A stretch of 64,000 nt of DNA from Triticum aestivum (lineage: Eukaryota > Streptophyta > Magnoliopsida > Poales > Poaceae), in contig NC_057814.1 in NCBI RefSeq assembly GCF_018294505.1, positions 292,570,604 through 292,634,603 of the forward strand, in the 5' to 3' direction. Position numbers and translations under genes: made by a program. The notes below the pieces were generated by a model. It saw only the letters and a list, made by a program, of their open reading frames with translations, did not search any database and had not been told where the DNA came from. Positions 49,652 to 60,960 of this stretch are shown one piece after another (within the stretch, counting starts at the first letter, position 1; every line of letters begins with the position of its first letter).

Positions 49652-49929
49652 AAACACATAGCTATTGGTACATACCCTTAGCCCCGAGGGTGAACTACTC
49701 CCTCCTCGTCATGGAGAGCGCCGGGATGATGAAGATGGCCACCGGTGATGGATCCCCCCTCCGGCAGGCTGCCGAAACAGGGTCCCGATTGGTTTTTGGT
49801 GGCTACAGAGGCTTGCGGCGGCGGAACTCCCGATCTAGGTTATTTTCTGGAGGTTTGGTGATTTGTAGGAGAGGTTGGCATCGAGAACAAGTCAGGGGGC
49901 CCGCGGAGAGTCCATGAGGCGCAGGGGCA

Positions 49930-51512
49930 TGCTACCTCTTGAGCACTGCGTTGGTTTTCCCTTGAAGAGGAAAGGGTGCTGCAGCAAAGTAGCGTAAGTA
50001 TTTCCCTCAGTTTTTGAGAACCAAGGTATCAATACAGTAGGAGGCTACGCGCGAGTCCCTCGTACCTACACAAAACAAATAAATCCTCGCAACCAACGCG
50101 ATAAGGGGTTGTCAATCCCTTCACGGTCACTTACGAGAGTGAGATCTGATAGATATGATAGGATAATATTTTTGGTATTTTTTTGATAAAGATGCAGAGT
50201 AAAATAAAAGCAAAGTAAAAAGCAAAGGAAATAACTAAGTGTTGGAAAATTAATATGATGAAGATAGACCCGGCGGTTTCACTAGTGGCTTCTCTCAAGA
50301 GCATAAGTATTTTACGGTGGGTGAACGAATTACTGTTGAGCAATTGACAGAATTTAGCATAGTTATGAGAATATCTAGGTATGATCATGTATATAGGCAT
50401 CACGTCCGAGACAAGTAGACCGACTCCTGCCTGCATCTACTACTATTACTCCACTCATCGACCGCTATCCAGCATGCATCTAGAGTATTAAGTTCATGGA
50501 AACAGAGTAACGCCTTAAGCAAGATGACATGATGTAGAGGGAAAAATTCATGCAATATGATAAAAAAAACCATCTTGTTATCCTCGATGGCAACAATGCA
50601 ATACATGCCTTGCTGCCCCTACTGTCACTAGGAAAGGACACCGCAAGATTGAACCCAAAGCTAAGCACTTCTCCCATTGCAAGAAAGATCAATCTAGTAG
50701 GCCAAACCAAACTGATAATTCGAAGAGACTTGCAAAGATAACCAATCATACATAAAAGAATTCAGAGAAGATTCAAATATTGTTCATAGATAAACTTGAT
50801 CATAAACCCACAATTCATCGGTCTCAACAAACACACCGCAAAAAGAAGATTACATCGAATAGATCTCCACGAGAGAGGGGAGAACATTGTATTGAGATCC
50901 AAAAAGAGAGAAGAAGCCATCTAGCTACTAACTATGGACCCGAAGGTCTGAGGTAAACTACTCACACTTCATCGGAGAGGCTATGGCGTTGATGTAGAAG
51001 CCCTCCGTGATGGATGCCCCCTCCGGCGGAGCTCCGGAACAGGCCCCAAGATGGGATCTCGTGGGTACAGAAGGGTGCGGCGGTTGAATTAGGTTTTTGG
51101 CTCCGTATCTGATCGTTTGGGGGTACGTAGGTATATATAGGAGGAAGGAGTACGTCGGTGGAGCAACAGGGGACCCACGAGGGTGGAGGGCGCGCCCTGG
51201 GGGGTAGGCATGCCCCGCTACCTCGTGGCCTCCTCTTTTGTTTCTTGACGTAGGGTCCAACTCTCCTGGATCATATTCTTCCTAAAAATCACGTTCCCGA
51301 AGGTTTCATTCCGTTTGGACTCTGTTTGATATTCTTTTTCTGCGAAACTCTGAAATAGGCAAAAAAAAACAACAATTCTGGGCTAGGCCTCCGGTTAATA
51401 GGTTAGTCCCAAAAATAATATAAAAGTGAATAATAAAGCCCAATAATGTCCAAAACAGTAGATAATATAGCATGGAGCAATAAAAAATTATAGATATGTT
51501 GGAGACGTATCA
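49930..51512 (-). mobile_element. Solo LTR C, same family as E1
   Basis: 1583 bases, plus-strand ends TGCTACCTCTTG and GGAGACGTATCA, the complement of the E1 LTR along its length. Flanks are GGGCA (49925-49929) and GGGCG (51513-51517), a five-base duplication with one change. It has no internal domain and lies in the GC-rich part of LTR B. The inverted TATA box is near 51133. Confidence 0.9.
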
Positions 51513-51800
51513 GGGCGCGCCCCAGGGGGATGGGCGCGCCCTCCACCCTCTTGGGGCCCACGGGACTCCCCTCCGGTAACTCTTCGTTCCAGTATTTTTT
51601 ATATCTTCCAGAAAAAATCTCCGTTGATTTTCACCGCATTTCTAGAACTTTTATTTCTGCACAAAAACAACACCACGGTAGTTCTGCTGAAAACAGCGTC
51701 AGTCCGGGTTAGTTCTAACCAAGTCATACCAAAATCATGTAAAAATATTATAAACATGGCATGAATACATCAAAATTATAGATACGTTGGAGACGTATCA

Positions 51801-52343
51801 CGAGCCTACGAAGGAATTACTCACTCCCGGTGGGAAGCATCATGGATTGGCGAAGGAAAAGGGTTGGTGATGATGAAGAACGAAGATCCCCCTCTCCGGA
51901 GCCCCAAACGGACTCCAGATTTCGCCTCCCGATGAAGAACAGGAGGTGACGGCGGCTCCGTCTCGTGGATCATGATAATTCTTTCTCCTTGATTTTTTCT
52001 GGAAAAATAGATTTTATAGCGTTGGTTTCAGGGTCTGCAGGGCCACCAGGTGGGGACAACCCACCTGGGCGCGCCAGGAAGGGGGGCGCGCCCTGGTGGG
52101 TTGTGCCCACCCAGGTGCCCCCTCTGGTGGATCTTGGCTCCAGAAATTCTCTTTATTGATATATAAATTCCTCGCAAAGTTTCGTTCCATTTCAAGAACT
52201 TTTATTTCTGCACAAAAACAACAGCATGGTAGTTCTGCTAAAAACAGCATCAGTCAAGGGTTAGTTTCATTCAAATCATGCAAATTAGAGTCCAAAACAA
52301 GAGGAAAAGCGTTAGGAAAAGTAGATAAGTTGGAGACGTATCA
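51801..52343 (-). repeat. Element A, LTR (3' LTR), second piece
   Basis: Begins with the CGAGC duplication, then CTACGAAGGAATTACTC and a GGGCGCGCC-rich segment, and ends GGAGACGTATCA at 52343. The adjoining polypurine tract shows it is the 3' LTR of A. Confidence 0.85.
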
Positions 52344-52381
52344 ACTCCCCCAAGCTTAAACATTTGCTTGTCCTCAAGCAA
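52344..52381 (-). other. A polypurine tract and AGGA-loop hairpin
   Basis: On the minus strand, AAGCTTGGGGGAGT (52344-52357) touches the LTR. Six bases upstream is a perfect seven-base-pair hairpin, TTGCTTG-AGGA-CAAGCAA (52364-52381). Confidence 0.75.
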
Positions 52382-54339
52382 TTCAGTTGATAAACTAAAA
52401 GTGAAAAAGAAAAACTTTTACGAACTCTTTTGCTCTTGTTTGCATAAATAAGCTTAAACAGTAGCCAGGTTTTTAGCCAACATTATAACTAACCATGCCG
52501 ACAATAACTCTTAAAAATTATATTAACTCATATCAATGACATAATCAGCTAGCGGGCAATAATAAGATATCTCAAACGGCAACACATTATCAAAACAACC
52601 ATGGTATAATATGACAATAGTGGTATCTCGCTAGCCCTTTCTGAGACCGCAAAGCATAAATGCAGAGCACCTCCAAAGTTCAAGCAGCGACTAAACATTG
52701 TAATTCATGGTAGAAAAGATCCAGTCATGATGCACCCAACATTAGCTACACACAATGCATAAGCATGACAGCAGTGCTCTCAGGTTCTGGCGGTTATTTT
52801 AGAAGGTGATGACACGACATAGAAGTGAATAGATAGTCCCTTCGCAGAGGGAAGCAGTGATTTGCAGAGGTGCCAGAGCTCAAGTTTTTAAAACAGAGGT
52901 AAATGATATTTTGAGACATGCACCCTTCTTGTTTACTTCACGACTATCAGTTATCAATATCTTCCATGCTAAGCATGCTAGTGGCGGTTCCCAAGCGATA
53001 AAAGTAAAGGTTTTGACTCCATTGGGAGTTTTTGTTTGATTATTTGTAAGCTTTTTCTGTTTATAGTTTGGGACTGGGCATCCCTATTACCGCTCTTTTC
53101 TCGTGCGATGGTGAGTGAATAAACACTCGACCTGAGAATAACCCGCTTAGCATGGAAGATACCGACCACCTCCTGTCATTCCATGAACGATCTAGGCACA
53201 CAAAAAGGATATTTATTAGAAGTTTTTAGATGTGGCACATGCAAATTTACTTATGATGGCAGGGTAATACCGCATATAGGTAGGTATGGTGGACTCATCT
53301 AGAATAACTTTGGGTTCAAGTTTTTTGATGTACAAGCAGAATTCCCACTTAGTACAGGCGAAGGCTAGCAATTAGGTTGAGAAGCGGCCAGCTAGAGAGC
53401 AACACGGTCATGAACATGCATTATGCATAAGTAACATTGGACACTAGCATGAACATAAATATCATAGAGGCTATGTTGGTTTTGATTCAACTACATGCAT
53501 GAACATGTGCTAAGTCAAGCCACTCGAACATTCAGAGGAGGATACCATATCATCATACTACATCACAATCATTTTAATGCAATGTTGATATCCAAGATAA
53601 ATCATTATCCACTCCTAGCTACTTATGCATGGCATGAGAAACTATAATCTCTAATTGTCATTGCAAACATGTTTAATCATAATGAGCTGAATCATGAATA
53701 CTAGGTTAAACATATTTACACAAACAGAACAAGTCGAGTTCATACCCATTTCTCTCTGCCACGACCAGTTTATCGAATATCGTCATTATTGCCTTTCACT
53801 TGCACGACCGAATGATGTGTAAATAATTATAGTGCAAGAGTGCCGTGGACTAAGCTGGAATCTGCAAACATTTTATTCAACAGGAGAAGACAAGGTAAAA
53901 TGGGCTCTTTATTAGGTCAATAGTTATTCATATGAGAGCCACTCAACATTTTCATCGTGGTCTTCTCCTCGGTACAACTCGAATAAAAAGAAAAGAAATT
54001 CAGAGAAACACACTGAAATATTTTTGGAGTTTTTGGTTTTCTTGAACAAGCAAATAAAAGGGAAAAGCAAAACGAGAAAAACTATTTACACGGGAAAGCT
54101 CCCAACAAGCAAAAGAAGAACAAGGAAACCTTTTTGGGTTTTCTTTTTAGTAATACAACTAAGCATGCATAGAAAGTAAACTAACTACAACTATTTTTTT
54201 GGTTTTTCTAAGGTTTTTCAAACACAGAAGAAGAAAGCAAGAAAATAAATCTACCATGGATAATACAATGAAAAAGTGTGGACACCGACAACTGAAATGA
54301 AATGTGTGAACATGAATGTAATGTCGGTGAGAAGCACGT
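52382..54339 (-). mobile_element. A 3' internal non-coding region
   Basis: About 2 kb between the terminal polypurine tract and the second one at 54340. It is AT-rich with no ORF of note; short frames at 52857-53039 and 52978-53169 are overlapping by-products. Confidence 0.6.
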
Positions 54340-54373
54340 ACTCCCCCAAGTTTAGGCTTTTGGCCTAACTTGG
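54340..54373 (-). other. A second polypurine tract with hairpin
   Basis: On the minus strand, AAACTTGGGGGAGT (54340-54353) nearly repeats the terminal tract. It overlaps an inverted repeat at 54346-54373 (arms of 11-12 bases, one bulged T, loop of about five bases) lying just downstream of the ORF stop. Confidence 0.6.
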
Positions 54374-54380
54374 TAAGCAG

Positions 54381-55387
54381 TCAGTAGCCTGGATAGTAGT
54401 CGGGGTGCTGAGGAGCGAGCATCCACTGATCCCACTGCTGAGGCTCCTCCTCTGCTGCAGCCTGATCGTTCCGGTAGGCGATGATATCCGCAGGCATAAT
54501 CCTATATCCGCCACTGGCAACAGGATCAAACAAAGCAGGAGCAGGCAATGGAATAATATCACGAGTCCTCACACTAAAAACCAGGTTATATGGAATAGGG
54601 ATGTTAGGAGAATCGACATCAGTAAAGTGGTGGTGATCCATGGCTGCTCGATCTAGGTAAACCTTGGTCAGAGGGTAATCATGAAGGCGTATCTCAACAT
54701 TAAAGTGAGTCGCCAAACGAGTAGCGAAAATACCACCATGTATTTTACCCTTGGACTTATTAATGTGGAGGCGACGAGCCACAATAGCTCCCAAGCTATA
54801 AGTGTTGTCGCCCTCTAGTGCACGACGTAAAACAGTAAGGTCTGGTGAACTGAGTGCACCCACCTTCTCTCTAGCAAGCAAGCATTTTGCAATGAAAAGA
54901 GCAAAGTAATGAACAGCAGGAAAATGCAAGCCAGCGGCAGTGATAGCTGACACCCCTCTCTCATCTTCCACTGTCAAGGTGCGATAAAAGGCCTCAAACT
55001 CTGCCAGCCTAGGCTCAACTAAGCTCCCATCAGAAAGGACATGCATATGTTACAAAATTCAGTAAGTGGTATCTGACGGGTTTCAGCATATAAACTAAAC
55101 TGCACCTCAGGAGGATTATTCCTAGGAAGGAAAGTAAAACTTTGAACAAAGGTGTTTGTGAGGAGATGATACTATTCACATTCAGCTGCGATGACGTCGG
55201 TGAGGCCGGCATCAGCAGCATATTGTGTGAACTCCTGAAGGATTCCAGCCTCTTCCATGAACTGGGTGTGCGGCCATTCGCACGGCCGTACTTCCGCCAA
55301 CCTCCGAGGATGGAGATAACTGTCAGACGACTCCCCAATAACACCCTTGGAGTTCTTCTTAGAAGCAAACTTCCTAAAGATGTTCAT
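54381..55387 (-). pseudogene. A: Athila-type 3' ORF, one stop and one frameshift
   Basis: On the minus strand, ATG at 55387 (MNIFRKFASKKNSKG) opens a frame of about 335 codons. A TAG at about 55172 (after AECE) interrupts it, and the frame shifts near 55040, after which 55046-54381 is open to the end (HPDYYPGY). Residues include PRRLAEVRPCEWPHTQF, LHFPAVHYFALFIAKCLL, GDNTYSLGAIVARRL and GKIHGGIFATRLATHFNVEIRL. The position between the lost pol and the polypurine tract is that of the plant Athila ORF-1 family, sometimes called env-like. I see no signal peptide or membrane segment. The protein's function is unknown. Confidence 0.65.
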
Positions 55388-55785
55388 CTTTTTCCTATGA
55401 ACAAAAATTCTGAATTTTTTAGTCCACAAATTTTTCTCAACAAATCTTCACAAAATTGATAGCAACTACTCATAGGGATACATAGAGGCCATAGCAAGCA
55501 TTCAAACTACTTAGAACTCTAAGAATTTCAACATGCAAGCTCATCTACAGCAGCACAAGAGTAGCTAATTATTCAAAATATAAACCACTAAAACAAACTA
55601 ATTGGACAAACAGTGGAGTCACATACCAAGCAACAATCTCCCAAAACAGTTTCGGAAACGGAGCTTCGAGCAAAGAGATTGAAATCCGCAGGTTTGAGAG
55701 CAAGAATACGGGAGAGAGAGAGAGCAATGGAGAAATTTTTTTCTGAAGGTAAGTGATGATGTGGTGTGAAGGGATAAGTGAGGGG
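55388..55785 (-). mobile_element. A internal remnant up to the insertion of F
   Basis: About 400 bases of non-coding sequence with a GA-rich run near 55710. A's gag and pol are not in the window. Confidence 0.5.
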
Positions 55786-55862
55786 TGAGGGAGTCCTGGA
55801 TTAAGGGGTCCTCGAGCGTCCGGACTATGTAACATGGGCCGGACTAATAGGCTATGAAGATA
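55786..55862 (+). repeat. LTR fragment F, first piece
   Basis: Begins TGAGGGAGTCCTGG, the start of a common Triticeae gypsy LTR (from memory), and breaks at the AGATA duplication (55858-55862), where H is inserted. It continues at 62514. Orientation is tentative. Confidence 0.7.
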
Positions 55863-57367
55863 TGATCAATCGTAAATGTAGTGGAATATTTTGCCCAAAC
55901 TACGGATGTCGTGTTCTCCACATGGACTAGGCAACGGCAACAATGCTCGGCTAAAGCTAGGTGACGGAATTTAGATGATGATTGCAAGGAATATAGACCT
56001 AAACTAACCAAAGTCAACGGCAAAGAAAATGAAAATAAGCAATGGGAGGTTCATATTATCTTCACTGTATTTTTGTTTTACCTGAGACAATAAATGCTAA
56101 CACAAGCAAACATCAAACGGCTAGGGAATTAAAATGACATGAACATATATATAACTATCTTACATTTAACAAGGGGAAGAAACGAGGTTGAAGGATAGAA
56201 CATAAAATGCATCACTTCACAGACACGCACAAATGTATATATATCACACGTACTTGCGCTAACACAAAGACTACACAATGTAACAAGGTTCTTAAGCAAG
56301 AAATGACAGGGGATATATATATCGCTAATTATCAAGCAAACAAACTGAGTGACACATGCCACGGTTCAGCTCACAGATCACAAATGTAACACTACAAACA
56401 CAAGCCTGAAATTGAACAAATCACTATATTATACAGTACTAACTCCTATGAGTTACAGAGAGAGAAACTGCAGCAGCGAGTTGGGGATTCATAGAAGAAC
56501 AGCAGGGTCATTTTCTTCAGAAAGGAATAGCAGCAAGGAATGAGAACAGCAGCAGCGTGGAGGTTTGGAGAAGAAGCAGCAGCAAATGAAGAGGAGCAGC
56601 AGCAGTGACGTGAGGAGAAGAAGGGCAGCAAGGGCTTGGGGTAAGCAGAAGGTTCAGAGAAGAGTAGGAGGTAGCAATAGCTTCAGCGCAGGGAGAGAAG
56701 CAGCCGCGGTTTGGGTTCACAGAAGTATCAGCAAGAGAAATTGAGGGAGCAGCAGCAGGGGGGGCGATGGAGTCGATGGTGGTGCTGGGTGCTGCTGGTG
56801 CAGTGGATGGAGAATGCAGATGCAGTGGCTTGCGGAGATGGACGGAGAAGGTGGTGGCTTGCGGCGACGGAAGATATGGATGAAGATGGTGGTGGCTTGC
56901 GGCGCTAATGGATGGGAGGCGCACCACCACGCCGGCCTGGCCATGGCGGTGGCCGGAGCTGGAGGAGGAGAGGTGAGGGAGAGAGAGGTGTAGCCAGGCC
57001 CGAAGGGGATCGATGGTTGCCGCTAGGGATTTGATCCCCCTCCTCTGATCTGCCACTTTTGCTCTTTTGCCCTTCCACTTCTCTTCTTTCTTCACAAGAT
57101 GGTCCCTCCAACTTTAGCTTGGCCCCTCTGGTTACTTCTTTTCTTCACGGCCGGGTCCCTCCGTAAATTACAGCAACCACAGTTTCTTGACACTCTCCAT
57201 TATAGAAGGATTTTGGGCTTTTTCGCCCTTTTCTGCAAAACATGGAGGAGTGTTGTAAATGTAGCATAATGGGGGTATTAGAATATTTCTTAAGTAAATA
57301 ATGTGAAAATATGATTACAATAGGATGCAAAAAGGCTAAAAAGATTATATGAAGAAATGCTCTATCA
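55863..57367 (-). repeat. H left LTR (3' LTR)
   Basis: Plus-strand ends TGATCAATCG and GCTCTATCA, 1505 bases. It contains a CAG-rich low-complexity block (56460-56760) and GC-rich sequence to 57000. The 192-codon frame at 56517-57095 is composition-driven and not treated as a gene. Confidence 0.92.
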
Positions 57368-57408
57368 AGTTCCCCCACACTTAAATCTTTGCTTGTCCTC
57401 AAGCAAAG
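57368..57408 (-). other. H polypurine tract and AGGA-loop hairpin
   Basis: On the minus strand, the tract AAGTGTGGGGGAACT (57368-57382) adjoins the LTR. Four bases upstream is a perfect nine-base-pair hairpin with arms CTTTGCTTG and CAAGCAAAG around loop AGGA (57387-57408). Confidence 0.75.
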
Positions 57409-58580
57409 GCATATGACAAGAGCTAGATAGTGAACAGTGAGCTGACTAGAGAATGTCCCAGTGAAGTAGATCTCCAAACATTGCATGCTTTGGACTTAGC
57501 TAGTGAAAATCAATGGTTAAGAGTGCTACATATCAATAGGACACTAGTAAACTCGGCCATTTTAAACTTTTGCAATGATAAACGAAGATTAGCAAGTTCA
57601 AATGCTGACTGTGCCAAAAGGTTCCTAAAGAGAGCATGATCCTGAGAACAAAAGGAACTTGAATTAAATCACTTATTTGCAGAAATATAACATTGTGGTT
57701 GAACCACTTATTAAATTTGAAGGAAGTAATGATAATATTTTATCAGTCTCACCAAAGGAACATACCACCGATCCCGAGAACATGGTATACACCTGGCTCG
57801 ACCAATTATTAGTTTTTTTAGTTTGTCTCCCCAAAGGAACATACCACCGATCCAGAGAACATGGTATACCCCTGGTTCGACAATTACATTTTTTTAATAT
57901 AATTAACTCCTATCCGATCCAACTAGATTTCACAAGCCACCGATCCAGGGAACATGACATGCTACTGTTAGGTAGATCAGATAATTATTCATTATAAGAT
58001 ATGCCTTTTTTTAATGAAAAAACACAAGAATCATCACTCAACCAGGTCTGGTTCACATGCTACCGATCCAGGGAACATAGCATACTAGTCCATAGTGGTA
58101 AGTGATTGCTCTGAATGGGAACACATTAGGCACAAACTCAGCATCTGACACTTAATGATCTAGGTGCATCGAGGTAAAAGCAGAAAATGATTAAGTTTTC
58201 TAGTGTACTAGGGATTTGAGCACTCAAAACTAATAGCTTTCACTAATTTCAGAAAGCAAGCAATATGTAGATCACTAGTTTACATGGCATTCAACAATCA
58301 GTTCGCATATTCTCATCAAGCACCATATGTCAAATAAAATTCAGTGGGGCAACATTTAAGACATGGCTTAAGCAACCCAAATAACATTTGATTTCAGCAT
58401 GTATCAATGGATGATATACTCGGAATGGGTCATGAAACAGCTCACCGGGCACTATGAAGTAGCACTCGCTTGATCACTCTCTAAGTTGCTGCTCTTCTCC
58501 TTTTGCTTCTCTATCCTCATGCCTGCTCCAGCTTGTCCCTTCCTCGCGTGTGTGCCCATTGCTTCTCCTCATCTCCATGC
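57409..58580 (-). mobile_element. H non-coding region between gag and polypurine tract
   Basis: 1.2 kb without a convincing ORF. A motif beginning CYACCGATCC and followed by GAACAT recurs at 57765, 57844, 57937 and 58060, with a partial copy (CCGATCC) at 57913. Confidence 0.7.
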
Positions 58581-60746
58581 TCAGGATCCACCGGGGTCCC
58601 AAGGAATGTCACCTCGAACCTGGTCAGCATGTAGTGATTCGTGCACAAGCAAGAACCTGAAAGAGCACTCAATGAAAGAGACAATGCAAGTGGTAGGGAT
58701 AATACCCTCCAAGTCATCAATCGAATATCCAATTACATAAGCATAGCTATAAAGCACATGTTTAGGGTGGTAGAAATTAGCAAGGTCAACACTAACATGA
58801 GGATGATATTTATCATTAAGCTCAAGACTAGCATGGGAATGATATGTTTCATTAAGCAAAGGACTAGCATGAGGAGAATAAGTGTCATCATCATAAATGA
58901 GAGCAATACCACTAACAGGGTATATATCATCATATACAAGCAAATGAGTTTTCAAATCAATCTTAAGTGATGGTATCATGTAATGCAAGGTAGTAGCAAA
59001 GAAATTATACGGACGCATGTCATCAAGAGGATTAGATAAACCTGCTACATCACGCTCCTGTATGACGATGGGCAAATGCATTTCCGGTTCTTCAAGTTCA
59101 TCTATAGCAGCTTCTTTTACTTTTTCGGAAGAGATAGACATTGGATCTTCAACTTGTTCATTTGGGTATTCGAGCTCTGGATCATCTTGTTCCTTGTCTT
59201 TTTGTAAATCTTCTTCAAGTTGAGGTCTCTCTTCCTCTGGATCTTCTATGGTGCTACTACCAGCAACACCTAATTGAGTCTGGAGTGTCCCCATCTGTGA
59301 ATATGCACTAACATGATCTGGTAGGGGTGCTGAGATCACTACCTCGCTGTCTTTCTGAGCAATGTTCTCCTCATCACCATCACTGCTAAGTTTCAACAAT
59401 GACACTGATGACTTCCACCAGTCATGCAGCTCAGCAACATGTGGGATCTTCTCAAAATATTGAAGTATCAACTCTTCTAAATTTGACTCAACCTCTTGTA
59501 TATCTCTCCTTGGAATGTCTCCGACTTGCTTAGTTGTATGTGCAGGAATTGGAATCTCATCTTCACTATTCTTCTCTGAGATACTCTCTTTAACTGAGAT
59601 AGAGGCAACCACCGGTGGAGCTAATGATTTCTTCTTGACAAATAGCCCAGATATAGTTGTAACACAAGTGTGGGCAATTGGTGACACGACTAAATTCCAC
59701 CAGTCACATAGTTGACTAACACAAGTGAATTTCTCCATATCTTGTTGTCTCCACTTAGCATCAATCAGAGTAGGTTCCTCATAAACATCTTGCAACTTTG
59801 ACTCAGTCTGGACAGTTTCATTGCCATGAGGTATTGGATCTGCTACTGTGGTTTCCATCTGATCTACAATGGTTGCATCATCTTGAAAAATATCATAATC
59901 ATCATCAAGGATACTTGAAGTAAGATCAATCTTTCTACATGGAGGATCTAATTCAGCTCTGAAATGTTGTTGTCCCCGGAATGAAACATGCTGGTTTTGA
60001 ATATTAGGCACCATGGATGATTTCTGTTCACTTATGGAACACACAGCTTCTGATTGCAGATGGCTTGCAACCTTCGGATTTGAACTAGGCCTTTCATAAC
60101 CCCATTGCATTTGGTGGAAGGCAATGCTCTCAATGAGAATAATTGCACCCTCAACGGTCTTGTTCATGATTGTTCCACCAGCTGACATATCAATAAGATC
60201 TCTCGAAGCATGTGTCAGCCCTCTATAGAATATCTGGAGCACTAACCAATCCTTTTGCCCATGATTAGGACATTTTCTAAGCAAATACTTATATCTCTCC
60301 CAAGCTGCATACAAGCTCTCACTTCCATCTTGCGCAAAACTGAGGATCTGGTCACGAATTGCAGCTTGCTTGTAAAGTGGAAAATATCTGTGCAGGAAAG
60401 CTTGCGAAATATCACCCCAAGTGTATGATCTTGATGGCAAAGAATAGTACCAGTCCTTAGCAGCATCTCTGAGAGAGAATGTGAACAGCATACACTTGAT
60501 AGCATCTTGGGAAACGCCATGGTACTGGACTGTATTGGCATACACCAGGACATTACAAATGTGCTCATGAGGGTCTTCATTGGGTAATCCTCTAAACTGA
60601 CTCTGCAAGACGAGAGCAATAAGTCCAGGCCTCAACTCAAAATTTTCGGCCTCAATAGATGGCCAAATTAGCCCTATCATCGTGTCCAAACTACTTGGCA
60701 ACCAAAGATCACGTACTAAAGCCATATGTTCAAGCGCAACTGTCAA
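58581..60746 (-). CDS. H gag, Athila-type, intact 721 codons
   Basis: One uninterrupted frame from ATG at 60746 to the stop at 58581. The N-terminal 90 residues lead into a capsid-like retrotransposon gag domain (FSLRDAAKDWYYSLPSRS, ISQAFLHRYFP, CPNHGQKDWLVLQIFYRGL, about residues 90-210). The rest is long and acidic with no CCHC knuckle and no protease motif. A WW-containing motif recurs (LCDWWNL, LHDWWKSS). Near the C-terminus there are short degenerate repeats rich in HASxxLN/YHPH. It would coat element RNA in virus-like particles. Long length without enzymatic domains fits a non-autonomous partner. Its primer site matches E1's, so an Athila-type relative could be the helper. Confidence 0.85.
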   Translation of the reverse strand: MTVALEHMALVRDLWLPSSLDTMIGLIWPSIEAENFELRPGLIALVLQSQFRGLPNEDPHEHICNVLVYANTVQYHGVSQDAIKCMLFTFSLRDAAKDWYYSLPSRSYTWGDISQAFLHRYFPLYKQAAIRDQILSFAQDGSESLYAAWERYKYLLRKCPNHGQKDWLVLQIFYRGLTHASRDLIDMSAGGTIMNKTVEGAIILIESIAFHQMQWGYERPSSNPKVASHLQSEAVCSISEQKSSMVPNIQNQHVSFRGQQHFRAELDPPCRKIDLTSSILDDDYDIFQDDATIVDQMETTVADPIPHGNETVQTESKLQDVYEEPTLIDAKWRQQDMEKFTCVSQLCDWWNLVVSPIAHTCVTTISGLFVKKKSLAPPVVASISVKESISEKNSEDEIPIPAHTTKQVGDIPRRDIQEVESNLEELILQYFEKIPHVAELHDWWKSSVSLLKLSSDGDEENIAQKDSEVVISAPLPDHVSAYSQMGTLQTQLGVAGSSTIEDPEEERPQLEEDLQKDKEQDDPELEYPNEQVEDPMSISSEKVKEAAIDELEEPEMHLPIVIQERDVAGLSNPLDDMRPYNFFATTLHYMIPSLKIDLKTHLLVYDDIYPVSGIALIYDDDTYSPHASPLLNETYHSHASLELNDKYHPHVSVDLANFYHPKHVLYSYAYVIGYSIDDLEGIIPTTCIVSFIECSFRFLLVHESLHADQVRGDIPWDPGGS

Positions 60747-60940
60747 TCAGCCTACAAATAGTAAGATATCCTACACACGCTCACAAACATCAAGCTCTCG
60801 TGAGAGGGTTAGTATCCTAATAAGCCGAAGCAACAAAAAATAAAAAAGTAAAAGAAACACATAAATAAATTTGACTGGAAATTTAAACAAGAACTATACT
60901 AAGCCTAGTCTATAGCTTCACACAATCGCTCAACGCTAGT

Positions 60941-60957
60941 CCCCGGCAACGGCGCCA
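60941..60957 (-). other. H primer binding site
   Basis: On the minus strand, TGGCGCCGTTGCCGGGG, three bases from the LTR edge at 60961 and identical to the E1 site. Confidence 0.85.
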
Positions 60958-60960
60958 AAA

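Larger units (their letters stand above)
48557..51800 (-). mobile_element. Solo LTR B (containing solo LTR C)
   Basis: Plus-strand ends TGATGTCTACTAC and GGAGACGTATCA, flanked by perfect CGAGC duplications (48552-48556 and 51801-51805) with no internal domain. This is the product of recombination between the two LTRs of a former element. Without C it would be 1.66 kb. It includes a GA microsatellite. The family resembles Athila-type elements of wheat. Confidence 0.9.

Noticed and set aside
56517..57095. 192-codon minus-strand ORF in the H LTR
   Set aside because: Driven by CAG/CTG-rich and GC-rich low complexity; Ser/Pro/Ala/His-rich with no domain.
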